From the NCBI GenBank assembly GCA_029776155.1, contig JAKOTU010000095.1:1-57109 (forward strand): a stretch of DNA of 57,109 nt, read 5' to 3'. Numbering within the stretch: position 1 is the first letter of the stretch; every line of letters begins with the position of its first letter. This DNA is from Bacillota bacterium (GTDB lineage Bacteria > Bacillota > Limnochordia > Darwinibacteriales > Darwinibacteriaceae). Shown piece by piece: positions 15,591 to 23,240 of the stretch. Made by a program: the position numbers and the translations under genes. Below the pieces are notes generated by a model. The model saw only the letters and a program-made list of their open reading frames with translations. It was not told where the DNA came from and ran no database searches.

Positions 15591-16300
15591 ACCAGCCCAC
15601 CTGCCGCAGCCTGGGCCTTGCTGTCCTCCACCACTACGCCGTCCAGAAGGCGGATCACGTGATCGGCAATGCTCATGATGGTGGTGTCATGGGTGGAAAA
15701 AATGAAGGTGGTATTCAGCTCGGCGTTCATCTTTTTCATCAGTTCAATAATGCTCTGGCCCGTCTTGGAATCTAGATTGGCTGTGGGCTCGTCGGCCAGC
15801 ACAATTTCCGGTTTGGTGACTAGGGCCCGGGCTATGGCCACTCGCTGCCGCTGTCCCCCAGACAGCTCATTGGCTTTGTGGTGCGTATGATCGGCCAAGC
15901 CCACCGCCCCAATTAAGTACTCAATCCATTCCCGCATCTCTTTCTTCCCTGGACGATCTTTGCCCAGCAGCAGGGGAAACTCGATGTTCTCGTACACATT
16001 GAGCACGGGGATAAGGTTGAAGGACTGAAAAATAAAGCCCACGGTCTTGTGGCGCAAGTTGGTGAGCTCCCTGTCGCTGAGACCCTGGGTAACGGTGCCG
16101 TTGATCTTGACCATCCCCGAGGTGGGCTGGTCGATACAGCCAATCAGGTTGAGGATGGTGGACTTACCCGAGCCCGAAGGGCCCACAATGGATACAAAGT
16201 CACCCTTTTCTATGGAAAAAGTGACGCCCCTGAGGGCATGCACTTCCGCCTTGCCCAGATAGTAGATCTTCTTTACGTCCTGCAGTTCCACAATGGCCAT
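15587..16300 (-). CDS. LolD/MacB-type ABC transporter ATPase
   Basis: Cytosolic ATPase of the exporter, 237 residues, the usual LolD size. Walker [10 protein letters not shown] (residues 40-48), Q-loop [10 protein letters not shown], signature [16 protein letters not shown], Walker [14 protein letters not shown] and the H-loop STHD. First gene of the five-gene operon. A promoter with TTGAAT and TATACT at 17-base spacing lies upstream at 16339-16367. Confidence 0.93.
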   Translation of the reverse strand: MAIVELQDVKKIYYLGKAEVHALRGVTFSIEKGDFVSIVGPSGSGKSTILNLIGCIDQPTSGMVKINGTVTQGLSDRELTNLRHKTVGFIFQSFNLIPVLNVYENIEFPLLLGKDRPGKKEMREWIEYLIGAVGLADHTHHKANELSGGQRQRVAIARALVTKPEIVLADEPTANLDSKTGQSIIELMKKMNAELNTTFIFSTHDTTIMSIADHVIRLLDGVVVEDSKAQAAAGGLV

Positions 16301-16338
16301 GTGATCCTCTCCTTTCCTGGCTCTCTACCTATAACCTA

Positions 16339-16367
16339 AGTATACCCTACCGCGGGTCCCTATTCAA
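16339..16367 (-). promoter_or_regulatory. Sigma-A-type promoter of the Lol-like operon
   Basis: On the minus strand -35 TTGAAT (16362-16367) and -10 TATACT (16339-16344) are 17 bases apart, about 40 bases before the ATPase start. Confidence 0.7.
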
Positions 16368-16455
16368 CGCGGGCGGTATTTATAAACTTCGGACTGTAAT
16401 CCCCGCAGCTTGACCGCCCCTGGGGAGCAAGACGAAGAGCCCACGAGCAGCCACC

Positions 16456-16487
16456 AAAAAAGGGGCCTGCCCGCGAGCCTGCCCCTT
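16456..16487 (-). terminator. Rho-independent terminator of the NuoL/HyfB-like gene
   Basis: On the minus strand GGGGC and GCCCC arms enclose an inner GC-rich helix and are followed by six T. It lies 17 bases beyond the stop codon at 16504. Confidence 0.85.
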
Positions 16488-16503
16488 GTGCCTTGCTGCT
16501 TTG

Positions 16504-18201
16504 TTACTTGCTTCCAGCTGCTTGCTCCTTGAACGCTTCCCGCACCTTTTTGCAGGCGGTGCGCACCGCCCAGTCGATGCTCAGCCAATAAGGCAGCTGC
16601 AGGTGGAAGAGGTGGGTTTTCATGCCCACTGCAAAGAGGATAAATCCAGCCGCCAAAGTCAAGAGCATCCCCCTGATGGCCGGCCAGGTAAAGAAATCCA
16701 CATGCTCTAAAACACCGAGATTCACTGAACCGCAGCTTTGAGCCGCTGGCTCCACCAGCAGCCCCAAGACTCTCTCGGGCAAGGTGCCGATAACCAGCAT
16801 GGCAATGGACAGCATAAGCATGGCCACGGCCAGGGCTTTGTTCTCACCCCGGTCAAACTTCACGGCCGTCTTCTGCTTGCCCAAGAACGTAAGGCCAATC
16901 AGTTTCACGAAGGATGCGGTTGTGCCTACTCCCACCAAGGTGAAAATGCGTTCAGCCCAGACCATGATCGGCCGGCCCGTTTCCGCAGCCTCTAAAATAC
17001 CGTGGTGGAGCAGGGTCTTACTGATATAGCCGTTGAGGCCAGGGGCGCCCGTAATGCCCAGCGCGGCAATGAGCATCATAATGCCTGTGAGGGGGAACTG
17101 CTTCCACAGACCGCCCAATTTATAAAGATCCGCTTCTCCCGTACCCAGGATGATAATGCCTACACCGAAAAAGAGGGAGGATTTGAACAGCGCGTGGTTC
17201 AGGGAATGGAACACCGCCCCGGCGATGCCGAAAGCACCGTTATCCTTCATGAACAAGGCGGCACCGATGCCCAGGATAATATAGCCCATCTGGCTCACGC
17301 TGTGGTAGGCCAAAAGCCTTTTGGCATTGCTCTGCAGTAAAGCCAGGCACACGCCCAAGAGCATGGTGATACTGCCCACCACAACCAACAGCGTTCCCGC
17401 CCAGGGAATCAGATCAGCCTGCCCCCAGTTCACCAGCTGCCCCGTGCGGATTAGGCCGTAAGCACCAGTCTTAATTAGAATCCCAGATAAAAGGGCACTG
17501 GCTGGTGTTGGCGCCACAGGATGGGCTTGGGGCAGCCAGATGTGCAGGGGAAACATACCGGCCTTGATGCCGAAGGCGGCCATCAAGCACAGAACAGCCC
17601 AAATAAAGGGGGTAATCCTTGTCGGATTGACGGCGGGCGAACCCACCAAGGGAGCAACGCCGGAGAAGTACAGAAGGATGATCGCGATGCCCATGAACAC
17701 TCCAGCGGCTACGCTCAAATGGTGGTACATGGAGCCCGCCTGCTCCGCTTCCTGATCATGATGATGGGTGACCCACTCGCAAGAGGTGATAGACATCAGT
17801 TCAAAGAAAATGAGCAGGACAATGAAGTTGCCGGCCAAGAAGATGCCTTGGGTTGCCCCTAAGGCGATCAGATAATAAGTATAGAAAGTGGTGACCTGCT
17901 CTTCATGGCGCATATAACTGTGCATGTAAATCCCCGCCGCCAGCCATACAAAGGAGCTGAACAAACTGAACAGGGCGGACAGGGAATCGAGCCGGAGGAT
18001 GGATCCCAAAACACCCAGAGAACCCACTCCCCAGGTGAACGCCCCACCGCTCCGCACCAGGTACGTATTCACTCCACTAATCAGGAACGTAATGGCGGCT
18101 ACTACGATGGTAAAAAGGGATTCGGTACGTCTTTCGTTAATTTTTGCCGCACCTGCCGCGCATAAAATGGGAATAAGTATTACTGCTGCGCTCCAAAACA
18201 T
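16504..18201 (-). CDS. Proton-conducting membrane subunit, NuoL/HyfB/MrpD family
   Basis: 565-residue polytopic membrane protein (about 14 helices) of the complex I/formate-hydrogenlyase/Mrp antiporter family that moves H+ or Na+ across the membrane. The diagnostic block HIWLPQAHPVAPTPASALLSGILIKTGAYGLIR is present with the broken-helix Pro and conserved Lys. Further signs are the Glu in FFELMSITS and KRLLAYHSVSQMGYIILG. No partner subunits of complex I, Mrp or a membrane hydrogenase flank it, and it has its own terminator. The cluster THHHDQEAEQ in a loop is His/acid-rich. Coupling partner unknown. The start at 18201 gives MFWSAAVILIP. Confidence 0.88.
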   Translation of the reverse strand: MFWSAAVILIPILCAAGAAKINERRTESLFTIVVAAITFLISGVNTYLVRSGGAFTWGVGSLGVLGSILRLDSLSALFSLFSSFVWLAAGIYMHSYMRHEEQVTTFYTYYLIALGATQGIFLAGNFIVLLIFFELMSITSCEWVTHHHDQEAEQAGSMYHHLSVAAGVFMGIAIILLYFSGVAPLVGSPAVNPTRITPFIWAVLCLMAAFGIKAGMFPLHIWLPQAHPVAPTPASALLSGILIKTGAYGLIRTGQLVNWGQADLIPWAGTLLVVVGSITMLLGVCLALLQSNAKRLLAYHSVSQMGYIILGIGAALFMKDNGAFGIAGAVFHSLNHALFKSSLFFGVGIIILGTGEADLYKLGGLWKQFPLTGIMMLIAALGITGAPGLNGYISKTLLHHGILEAAETGRPIMVWAERIFTLVGVGTTASFVKLIGLTFLGKQKTAVKFDRGENKALAVAMLMLSIAMLVIGTLPERVLGLLVEPAAQSCGSVNLGVLEHVDFFTWPAIRGMLLTLAAGFILFAVGMKTHLFHLQLPYWLSIDWAVRTACKKVREAFKEQAAGSK

Positions 18202-18505
18202 CCTGCTTCATTCCTCCGTGGCACCATTGCCGTGTTTAATAAACATTGTCACATCTATCACTATATCCCTTCGCTAAGCACCGATCAAAACCCTTCTTGG
18301 GGGTTCTGGAGCGGTTACCGACTCCGCACGCCCCCTAGCAAGGGCTAGCGTCAGATTCCTTCATTTATTACCTTTGATATATCCGCCTTGCCCCATAATT
18401 CCGTCCTGATCAGCGGAGCGCGCAGTTCAGACTGTGGAAAAAACAGGATCAGCGCCCTTGAGGGCGAAATAGATGCTAGAAACCCATGGACGGGAGTTGA
18501 TAGCC
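18202..18505. other. Divergent intergenic region with a nested hairpin
   Basis: About 300 bases between the NuoL/HyfB-like gene (minus) and the dipeptidase (plus). It holds a long imperfect hairpin (GGGGG...GGAG...CTCC...CCCCC, 18298-18335) followed by a CTAGC/GCTAG stem (18336-18349). I recognise no known riboswitch. Toward the dipeptidase there is a GAGGG at 18460 and a GGGAG at 18492, each able to serve as a ribosome site for one of the two candidate starts. Confidence 0.5.
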
Positions 18506-19819
18506 GTGTGCGACACCATGGTTGCCCTGGGCAATGCCACCCAAGACGGCAGTGTAATCTTTGCTAAGAACAGCGATCGGCAGCCTAATGAGCCCCATCT
18601 GCTCATCCGCATACCCCGCAAAAGGCATCCCAAGGGAGCACAGGTCAAATGCACCTACATCACCATTGATCAGGTGGAAGAGACCTACGCCGTGCTGTTG
18701 CTCAAGCCTTCCTGGATGTGGGGAGCCGAAATGGGTGCCAATGAGTTCGGGCTCAACATCGGCAACGAAGCAGTTTTTACCAGAGTCAAGCAGGGGCCGC
18801 CCAGCCTTTTGGGGATGGACCTGGTCAGGCTCGCTTTGGAGCGCTGCCGCACCAGCTTAGAGGCGGTGCACCTGATTACCGACCTATTGGCCAAACACGG
18901 CCAAGGGGGCAACTGCGGTTATGAGAAGCGCTTTTACTACCACAACTCTTTCCTTATTGCCGATCGGCAGTCGGCCTGGGTACTGGAAACCGCGGGTCCC
19001 TTCTGGGCCGCGAAAAAGGTGGAGGATGTGTACGCCATTTCCAACCGCCTGAGTATCGGCTCCGACTTCGATCTGGCCCACCCCGAGCTGATCGAGTATG
19101 CCATTTCCCGCAAATGGTGCAGATCAGAGGCGGATTTCCACTTTGCCCGCTGCTACAGCAACCAGCTGTTCACCTATTTCAGCGGAGCAGAGAATCGCGA
19201 GCAGGCCTGCACTCAAAGGCTGAAAGAGCGGCGGGGCCGGATCACGGTGGCTACCATGCTGGAGATCCTGCGCTCCCATGAACCCAAACTGGAACGGAAA
19301 GGTCCATTTGCCGAGCCCTCAGTGCGCAGTGTGTGCATGCACGCGGGAGGCGTGGTGGGGGATCACACCACAGGCAGCTACGTGGCTCACCTCACGGAGC
19401 ACCTGGATACCTACTGGCTCACGGGAGCCTCCACTCCCTGTATCTCCATTTTCAAGCCCTATTGGCTTACGGATAACGATATTATCTGGGGCGAGGATCA
19501 GGAAGAGCAAGCACTGCAGTTCTGGATGCTGCGGGAAGAACTCCATCGCCTAGTGCTGCAGAACAAGGTAGAAGATCTAGATGCCTATCTAGCCGAAGCC
19601 GCCGAGCTGGAGCGGGAGTTTTTGGACCTGGTGCAGGCCCTCAGCCACGAAGAGCTGAACCCGCAGCAGCTGAACGTGATCATGAAGCAGGCTTGGCACC
19701 GGGAACGGGAACTGGTGGAAACGGTGGTTAAGCGCAGCAGATCCAACCCAGGCCAGATCCGCGGCAGCCTGTACTTCCGCCACTACTGGCAGCAGCAAAA
19801 CAAAAGGCTGGGCCTTTAG
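18506..19819 (+). CDS. C69-family (secernin-like) dipeptidase
   Basis: N-terminal-nucleophile hydrolase of peptidase family C69, expected to cleave dipeptides or amide bonds. The segment CDTMVALGNATQDGSVIFAKNSDRQPNEP is the family N-terminus in which Cys is the nucleophile after removal of preceding residues. GTG at 18506 gives MCDTMVALGN with GGGAG 9 bases upstream and matches the family; an ATG at 18473 would add 11 residues and also has a site (GAGGG), so a short propeptide remains possible. Other blocks: WMWGAEMGANEFGLNIGNEAVFT, and VCMHAGG...TTGSYVAHL. Length about 437 residues. Overlaps the convergent phosphodiesterase by 4 bases. Confidence 0.88.
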   Translation: MCDTMVALGNATQDGSVIFAKNSDRQPNEPHLLIRIPRKRHPKGAQVKCTYITIDQVEETYAVLLLKPSWMWGAEMGANEFGLNIGNEAVFTRVKQGPPSLLGMDLVRLALERCRTSLEAVHLITDLLAKHGQGGNCGYEKRFYYHNSFLIADRQSAWVLETAGPFWAAKKVEDVYAISNRLSIGSDFDLAHPELIEYAISRKWCRSEADFHFARCYSNQLFTYFSGAENREQACTQRLKERRGRITVATMLEILRSHEPKLERKGPFAEPSVRSVCMHAGGVVGDHTTGSYVAHLTEHLDTYWLTGASTPCISIFKPYWLTDNDIIWGEDQEEQALQFWMLREELHRLVLQNKVEDLDAYLAEAAELEREFLDLVQALSHEELNPQQLNVIMKQAWHRERELVETVVKRSRSNPGQIRGSLYFRHYWQQQNKRLGL

Positions 19820-20370
19820 AGGTCCAGCCGGGCAAATACCTCCCCTTTGTCCAAGTCATAAAGCTCCACTGAGCTGTCGGTGAGCACAGCCACGCTGCGC
19901 CTGGGCTCACGGCCCTTGGGGAGGGCGGGGCTTCCTGGGTTTAGAAAGATTGTTCCACCCACGCGCTGCAGCACAGGCTCGTGGGTATGGCCGCTCACCC
20001 AGAGCTTAATCTGGAAGCGCTGAGCCAAGGCTTCCACAATATCCGGGGTGTAGTGATGACCGTGGGTTACCAGCGCCCTACCGAAGGGGAGCTCCGCGAA
20101 AAAGTATGGATCCTGCAGGAGGATATCCAACACCATCTGGTCCACATCGCTGTCGCAGTTGCCCCGGACTGCCTTAATGGGAATGGGGCAGGAGTTGATC
20201 AGCTCAAACAACTCCTCGGTGTTGTAGCCCGCGGGGAGGGGATTGCGGGCGCCGTGATAGAGCACATCACCGCAGTGCCAGATCTGTTCCGCACCCTGGA
20301 ACGGCCCGTGCAGGGCATCCATCCAGCCCTTGGTGCTGCCGTGGGTATCACTGATAATACCGATCCGCAT
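19816..20370 (-). CDS. YfcE/MJ0936-type metallophosphodiesterase
   Basis: Calcineurin-like phosphoesterase binding two metals. All five motifs are visible in order: DTHG (residues 8-11), HCGDVLYHG, RGNCDSD, VTHGHHY and SGHTHEP. 184 residues, matching YfcE. Start at 20370 (MRIGIISDTHG) follows AAGGAGG by 7 bases; the open frame extends upstream but without a site. Natural substrate is unknown for the family, phosphodiesters being hydrolysed in vitro. Confidence 0.93.
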   Translation of the reverse strand: MRIGIISDTHGSTKGWMDALHGPFQGAEQIWHCGDVLYHGARNPLPAGYNTEELFELINSCPIPIKAVRGNCDSDVDQMVLDILLQDPYFFAELPFGRALVTHGHHYTPDIVEALAQRFQIKLWVSGHTHEPVLQRVGGTIFLNPGSPALPKGREPRRSVAVLTDSSVELYDLDKGEVFARLDL

Positions 20371-20636
20371 GGTCTTGCCTCCTTGTATATTAGAATTGCT
20401 GAACGCCTCAGCTCCTTGGTATGACAGGTAACCCATCCCATCACCGCCCCGGAGCTGAAAGCGTGAGATCACCGGCTCCGCAGAGCCGTGCAGAACTACC
20501 TAGTCGATACCAGTCATCACAGCCACTCCTAGGCCGCGACCGCCTCTCATCACCAGCGACTGTAAGTTCTTCTCGGTAACTTGGAATAATTAGGTAGTTA
20601 ATATTCGCTTGCTGGGCCCGATCTCCTGCTCCCCCC
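20371..20636. other. Intergenic region upstream of the thrS leader
   Basis: About 265 bases between the phosphodiesterase start and the thrS promoter. I see no convincing ORF with a ribosome site, no known RNA and no repeat here. It presumably holds the promoter of the phosphodiesterase gene. Confidence 0.4.
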
Positions 20637-20665
20637 TTGACAAACGGGTCAAAGGCGAGTATGCT
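20637..20665 (+). promoter_or_regulatory. Promoter of the thrS T-box transcript
   Basis: TTGACA (20637-20642) and TATGCT (20660-20665) with 17-base spacing; predicted transcription start near 20672. Confidence 0.85.
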
Positions 20666-20671
20666 AAGAAC

Positions 20672-20918
20672 CAACAGATGTAAAGACGATGATCAGGACG
20701 AGTAGCCGCCGCTTACCTGACAGAGAAGGGAGTAGAACGCTGAGAGCTCCCCCAGGGATGCTGTGGTGAAAACCACCTAGGAGTCGCCGGCTGAACTAGC
20801 AGTAAGCCGAGCCGGAGCAGCCGTTACCTGCGCAATGAGAGGGTCGTTTGCCTTGGGCAGGCGATCAATTTGGGTGGAACCGCGAGAACCTCGTCCCATT
20901 GTGGATGGAGGTTTTTTT
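20672..20918 (+). ncRNA. T-box leader of thrS
   Basis: tRNA-sensing leader that lets transcription into thrS proceed when uncharged tRNA-Thr accumulates. Stem I begins around GATGATCAGGACGAGTAG with the AGTA motif, followed by CAGAGAAGGGAG and a GCTGAGAGC distal loop. The T-box TGGAACCGCG lies at 20875-20884. The competing terminator has arms AACCTC (20887-20892) and GAGGTT (20908-20913) followed by seven T. The antiterminator can form between TGGG (20871) and CCCA (20895). Several ACC triplets occur in stem I, agreeing with a Thr specifier, but I could not fix the specifier position by eye. Confidence 0.93.
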
Positions 20919-20947
20919 ATTCCCCAGCCTGAAAGGAGAGGAAAAAC

Positions 20948-22681
20948 GTGGAAGAGAACATGGCCTTAGCAAACCGGGAGGAGATTTTGCGCCACACTGC
21001 GGCCCACATTATGGCCCAGGCCGTCTTGAGACTGTGGCCGGAGGCGAAAACGGCCATTGGGCCTGTAATCAAGAACGGCTTTTACTACGATTTTGACCTG
21101 GAATACAGGTTTACCCCCGATGATTTGGAGAAGATCGAGGCAGAGATGCGCAGAATCATCGCCGAAGATCTGCCCATCATCCGGGAGGAGATCAGCAATC
21201 AGGAAGCCGTAAACTTGTTTGCCCAAAAGAAGCAGGATTACAAACTGGAGCTTTTGGAGGAGCTGGATGAAAACGTGAGCATCTACCGGCAGGGGGAGTT
21301 TGTGGATCTCTGCCGTGGTCCCCACCTGGAGAGGACTTCCCAGGTCCAGCACTTCAAGCTGCAGAGCATCGCCGGTGCCTACTGGCGGGGGGATTCCAGC
21401 CGCCAGATGCTGCAGCGCATCTATGGTACTGCTTTCCTGAGAAAAGAGGATCTGGAAGAGCATCTGCGTCTATTGGAAGAGGCGGCCAAGCGCGACCACA
21501 GGGTAATCGGCAAGCAGCTCGATCTGTTCAGTATCCAGGACGAAGGTCCAGGTTTCCCCTTTTTCCATCCCAAGGGCATGGTGCTCCGCAACCTCCTGGA
21601 AGAGTACTGGCGGGAAGAGCACCGCAAGCGTGGTTATGTGGAGATCAAAACTCCCATCATGCTCCACGAGGAGCTGTGGCATTGTTCCGGCCACTGGGAC
21701 AACTACAAAGAGAACATGTATTTTTCCACCATCGATGAGCAGACCTTCGCCATCAAGCCCATGAACTGCCCTGGAGCCATGCTCATGTACAAGCGCCGGC
21801 TGCACTCCTACCGGGATCTGCCCCTGCGCATGGCGGAGATGGGCCTGGTCCACCGCCACGAGCTTTCCGGCACCCTGCACGGACTCATGCGCATTCGGGC
21901 CTTCACCCAGGATGATGCCCACATCTTCATGCTGCCCTCGCAGATCCAAGATGAGATCATCGGGGTGATAGATTTTGTGGACCACGTCTACCAGACCTTC
22001 GGGTTTAAGTACCATGTGGAGCTGTCCACCAAGCCGGAAAACGCCATAGGCGACGATGCCATGTGGGAACAGGCCACCGAAGCTCTGCGCAAAGCGTTGG
22101 AGCTCAAGGGCCTCGAGTATGCGGTGAATGAAGGGGATGGGGCCTTCTACGGCCCGAAGATCGACTTCCATCTGGAAGACAGCTTGGGCCGGACCTGGCA
22201 GTGCGCCACCATCCAGCTGGACTTCGCCATGCCGGAGCGCTTCGACCTGGTATACATCGACGAGAACAACGAAAGAAAGCGCCCCGTCATGCTGCACAGG
22301 GTGATTTACGGCGCTCTGGAGCGCTTCATTGCCATCCTCACTGAGCACACCGGGGGAGCTTTCCCCACCTGGCTGGCTCCGGTGCAGGTACAGGTCATCC
22401 CCGTAGGCGACGATTATCTGGCCTACGCCCAGGAAGTTGCCCATCGGCTCTTCGCGGAGGGCATCCGGGTGGAGGTAGACCAGCGCGACGAAAAGCTGGG
22501 CAAGAAGATCCGCGAGGCCCAGCTGCAGCAGGTCCCCTACATGCTCATTGTGGGCAAAAAGGAGCAGGAAAGCGGCAAGATTTCTGTTCGCCACCGTCGC
22601 CAGGGAGATCTGGGCGCCCTGGAGCTTGCGGAGTTCCTGCGCCAGATTCAGGAGGAAATCGCCGCCAAAAAGAACGGCTAA
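20948..22681 (+). CDS. thrS: Threonyl-tRNA synthetase
   Basis: Charges tRNA-Thr. 577 residues. Residues 1-180 hold the editing/SAD region with HTAAHIMAQAVLRLWP (the HxxxH zinc-like motif) and CRGPHL. The class II core includes the motif 2 region MRIRAFTQDDAHIF, metal-binding residues such as the Cys in KPMNCPGAM, and motif 3 GALERFIAILTEH. The anticodon-binding domain follows (residues 480-575). The N-terminal TGS domain found in many bacterial ThrRS appears to be missing; the protein starts directly at the editing domain, which is known for shorter forms. GTG 20948 follows AGGAGAG by 7 bases. Controlled by the T-box upstream, with a terminator downstream. Confidence 0.96.
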   Translation: MEENMALANREEILRHTAAHIMAQAVLRLWPEAKTAIGPVIKNGFYYDFDLEYRFTPDDLEKIEAEMRRIIAEDLPIIREEISNQEAVNLFAQKKQDYKLELLEELDENVSIYRQGEFVDLCRGPHLERTSQVQHFKLQSIAGAYWRGDSSRQMLQRIYGTAFLRKEDLEEHLRLLEEAAKRDHRVIGKQLDLFSIQDEGPGFPFFHPKGMVLRNLLEEYWREEHRKRGYVEIKTPIMLHEELWHCSGHWDNYKENMYFSTIDEQTFAIKPMNCPGAMLMYKRRLHSYRDLPLRMAEMGLVHRHELSGTLHGLMRIRAFTQDDAHIFMLPSQIQDEIIGVIDFVDHVYQTFGFKYHVELSTKPENAIGDDAMWEQATEALRKALELKGLEYAVNEGDGAFYGPKIDFHLEDSLGRTWQCATIQLDFAMPERFDLVYIDENNERKRPVMLHRVIYGALERFIAILTEHTGGAFPTWLAPVQVQVIPVGDDYLAYAQEVAHRLFAEGIRVEVDQRDEKLGKKIREAQLQQVPYMLIVGKKEQESGKISVRHRRQGDLGALELAEFLRQIQEEIAAKKNG

Positions 22682-22691
22682 CCAGCGCATA

Positions 22692-22735
22692 GAAGAAAGA
22701 GTCGATGGACCTTGCGGTCTATCGACTCTTCTTTT
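22692..22735. terminator. Terminator after thrS, probably bidirectional
   Basis: Long stem (arms AGAGTCGATGGACC and GGTCTATCGACTCT, one G-T pair) with loop TTGC, preceded by GAAGAA and followed by TCTTTTA. It also lies at the 3' end of the convergent unknown gene. Confidence 0.85.
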
Positions 22736-22738
22736 ATG

Positions 22739-23119
22739 TCAGCGTTTGGCTTCGCCTGCAGAACCCAGCCTTTCCCGCGCCGCCTTACTTTCCCAGGTAA
22801 CGAAGGCTCTCCGCAGAAAAGTGCTCAGCTGCTTCTGCAGGGATGAACTGATGTTCCGTTCTAATATGTTCAGTTGTTCATCAGTGAAGCCGGTCAAGAA
22901 CCTCAGGTCGCGTGCCGGCACTAGGGAGCTCAGCACTCGGGGTATCCTGCCCAGATCGCCTTCCTGGAAGTTTTGATAATACTCCTTCCAGCCCTCCGTA
23001 CTCAGTCCCACAAAGGGCGCCACCTGTTCGTGGGTGGCATATCCCTTAGCCACTGAGTCCAAGGCGATCTTAACCCGCAGATAGGGATAGTCCGCGCAAG
23101 CCCGGCCCAGCACCTCCAA
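22739..23119 (-). CDS. Unknown soluble protein
   Basis: I do not recognise this 126-residue protein. It is predicted to be mostly helical, with no signal peptide or membrane segment and a basic C-terminus (FLRRAFVTWESKAARERLGSAGEAKR). The TTG at 23119 is the only ordinary start codon available but has no ribosome site. The frame stays open a further 13 codons to an ACG at 23156-23158 that lies 5 bases after a strong GAGGAGGTG; starting there would give M-FSKLDPGYVQASLEVLG. A rare ACG start is therefore possible. It is the last gene of a run JAMM-LysM, glsA, GGDEF, after a gap of about 80 bases. Confidence 0.55.
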   Translation of the reverse strand: MEVLGRACADYPYLRVKIALDSVAKGYATHEQVAPFVGLSTEGWKEYYQNFQEGDLGRIPRVLSSLVPARDLRFLTGFTDEQLNILERNISSSLQKQLSTFLRRAFVTWESKAARERLGSAGEAKR

Positions 23120-23240
23120 CGACGCTTGAACGTACCCAGGATCTAGCTTGCTGAACGTTTAGCACCTCCTCAACCCCTCCCCGGGTGTTAATGCCTATTC
23201 GAGGGAGAGCGGGAAAGTCCTCCCTGCCGCCGGAAAAATT

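Noticed and set aside
20672..20870. Fixing the T-box specifier codon
   Set aside because: Several ACC triplets lie in the stem I region and I could not place the specifier loop by eye; the Thr specificity rests on the downstream gene.
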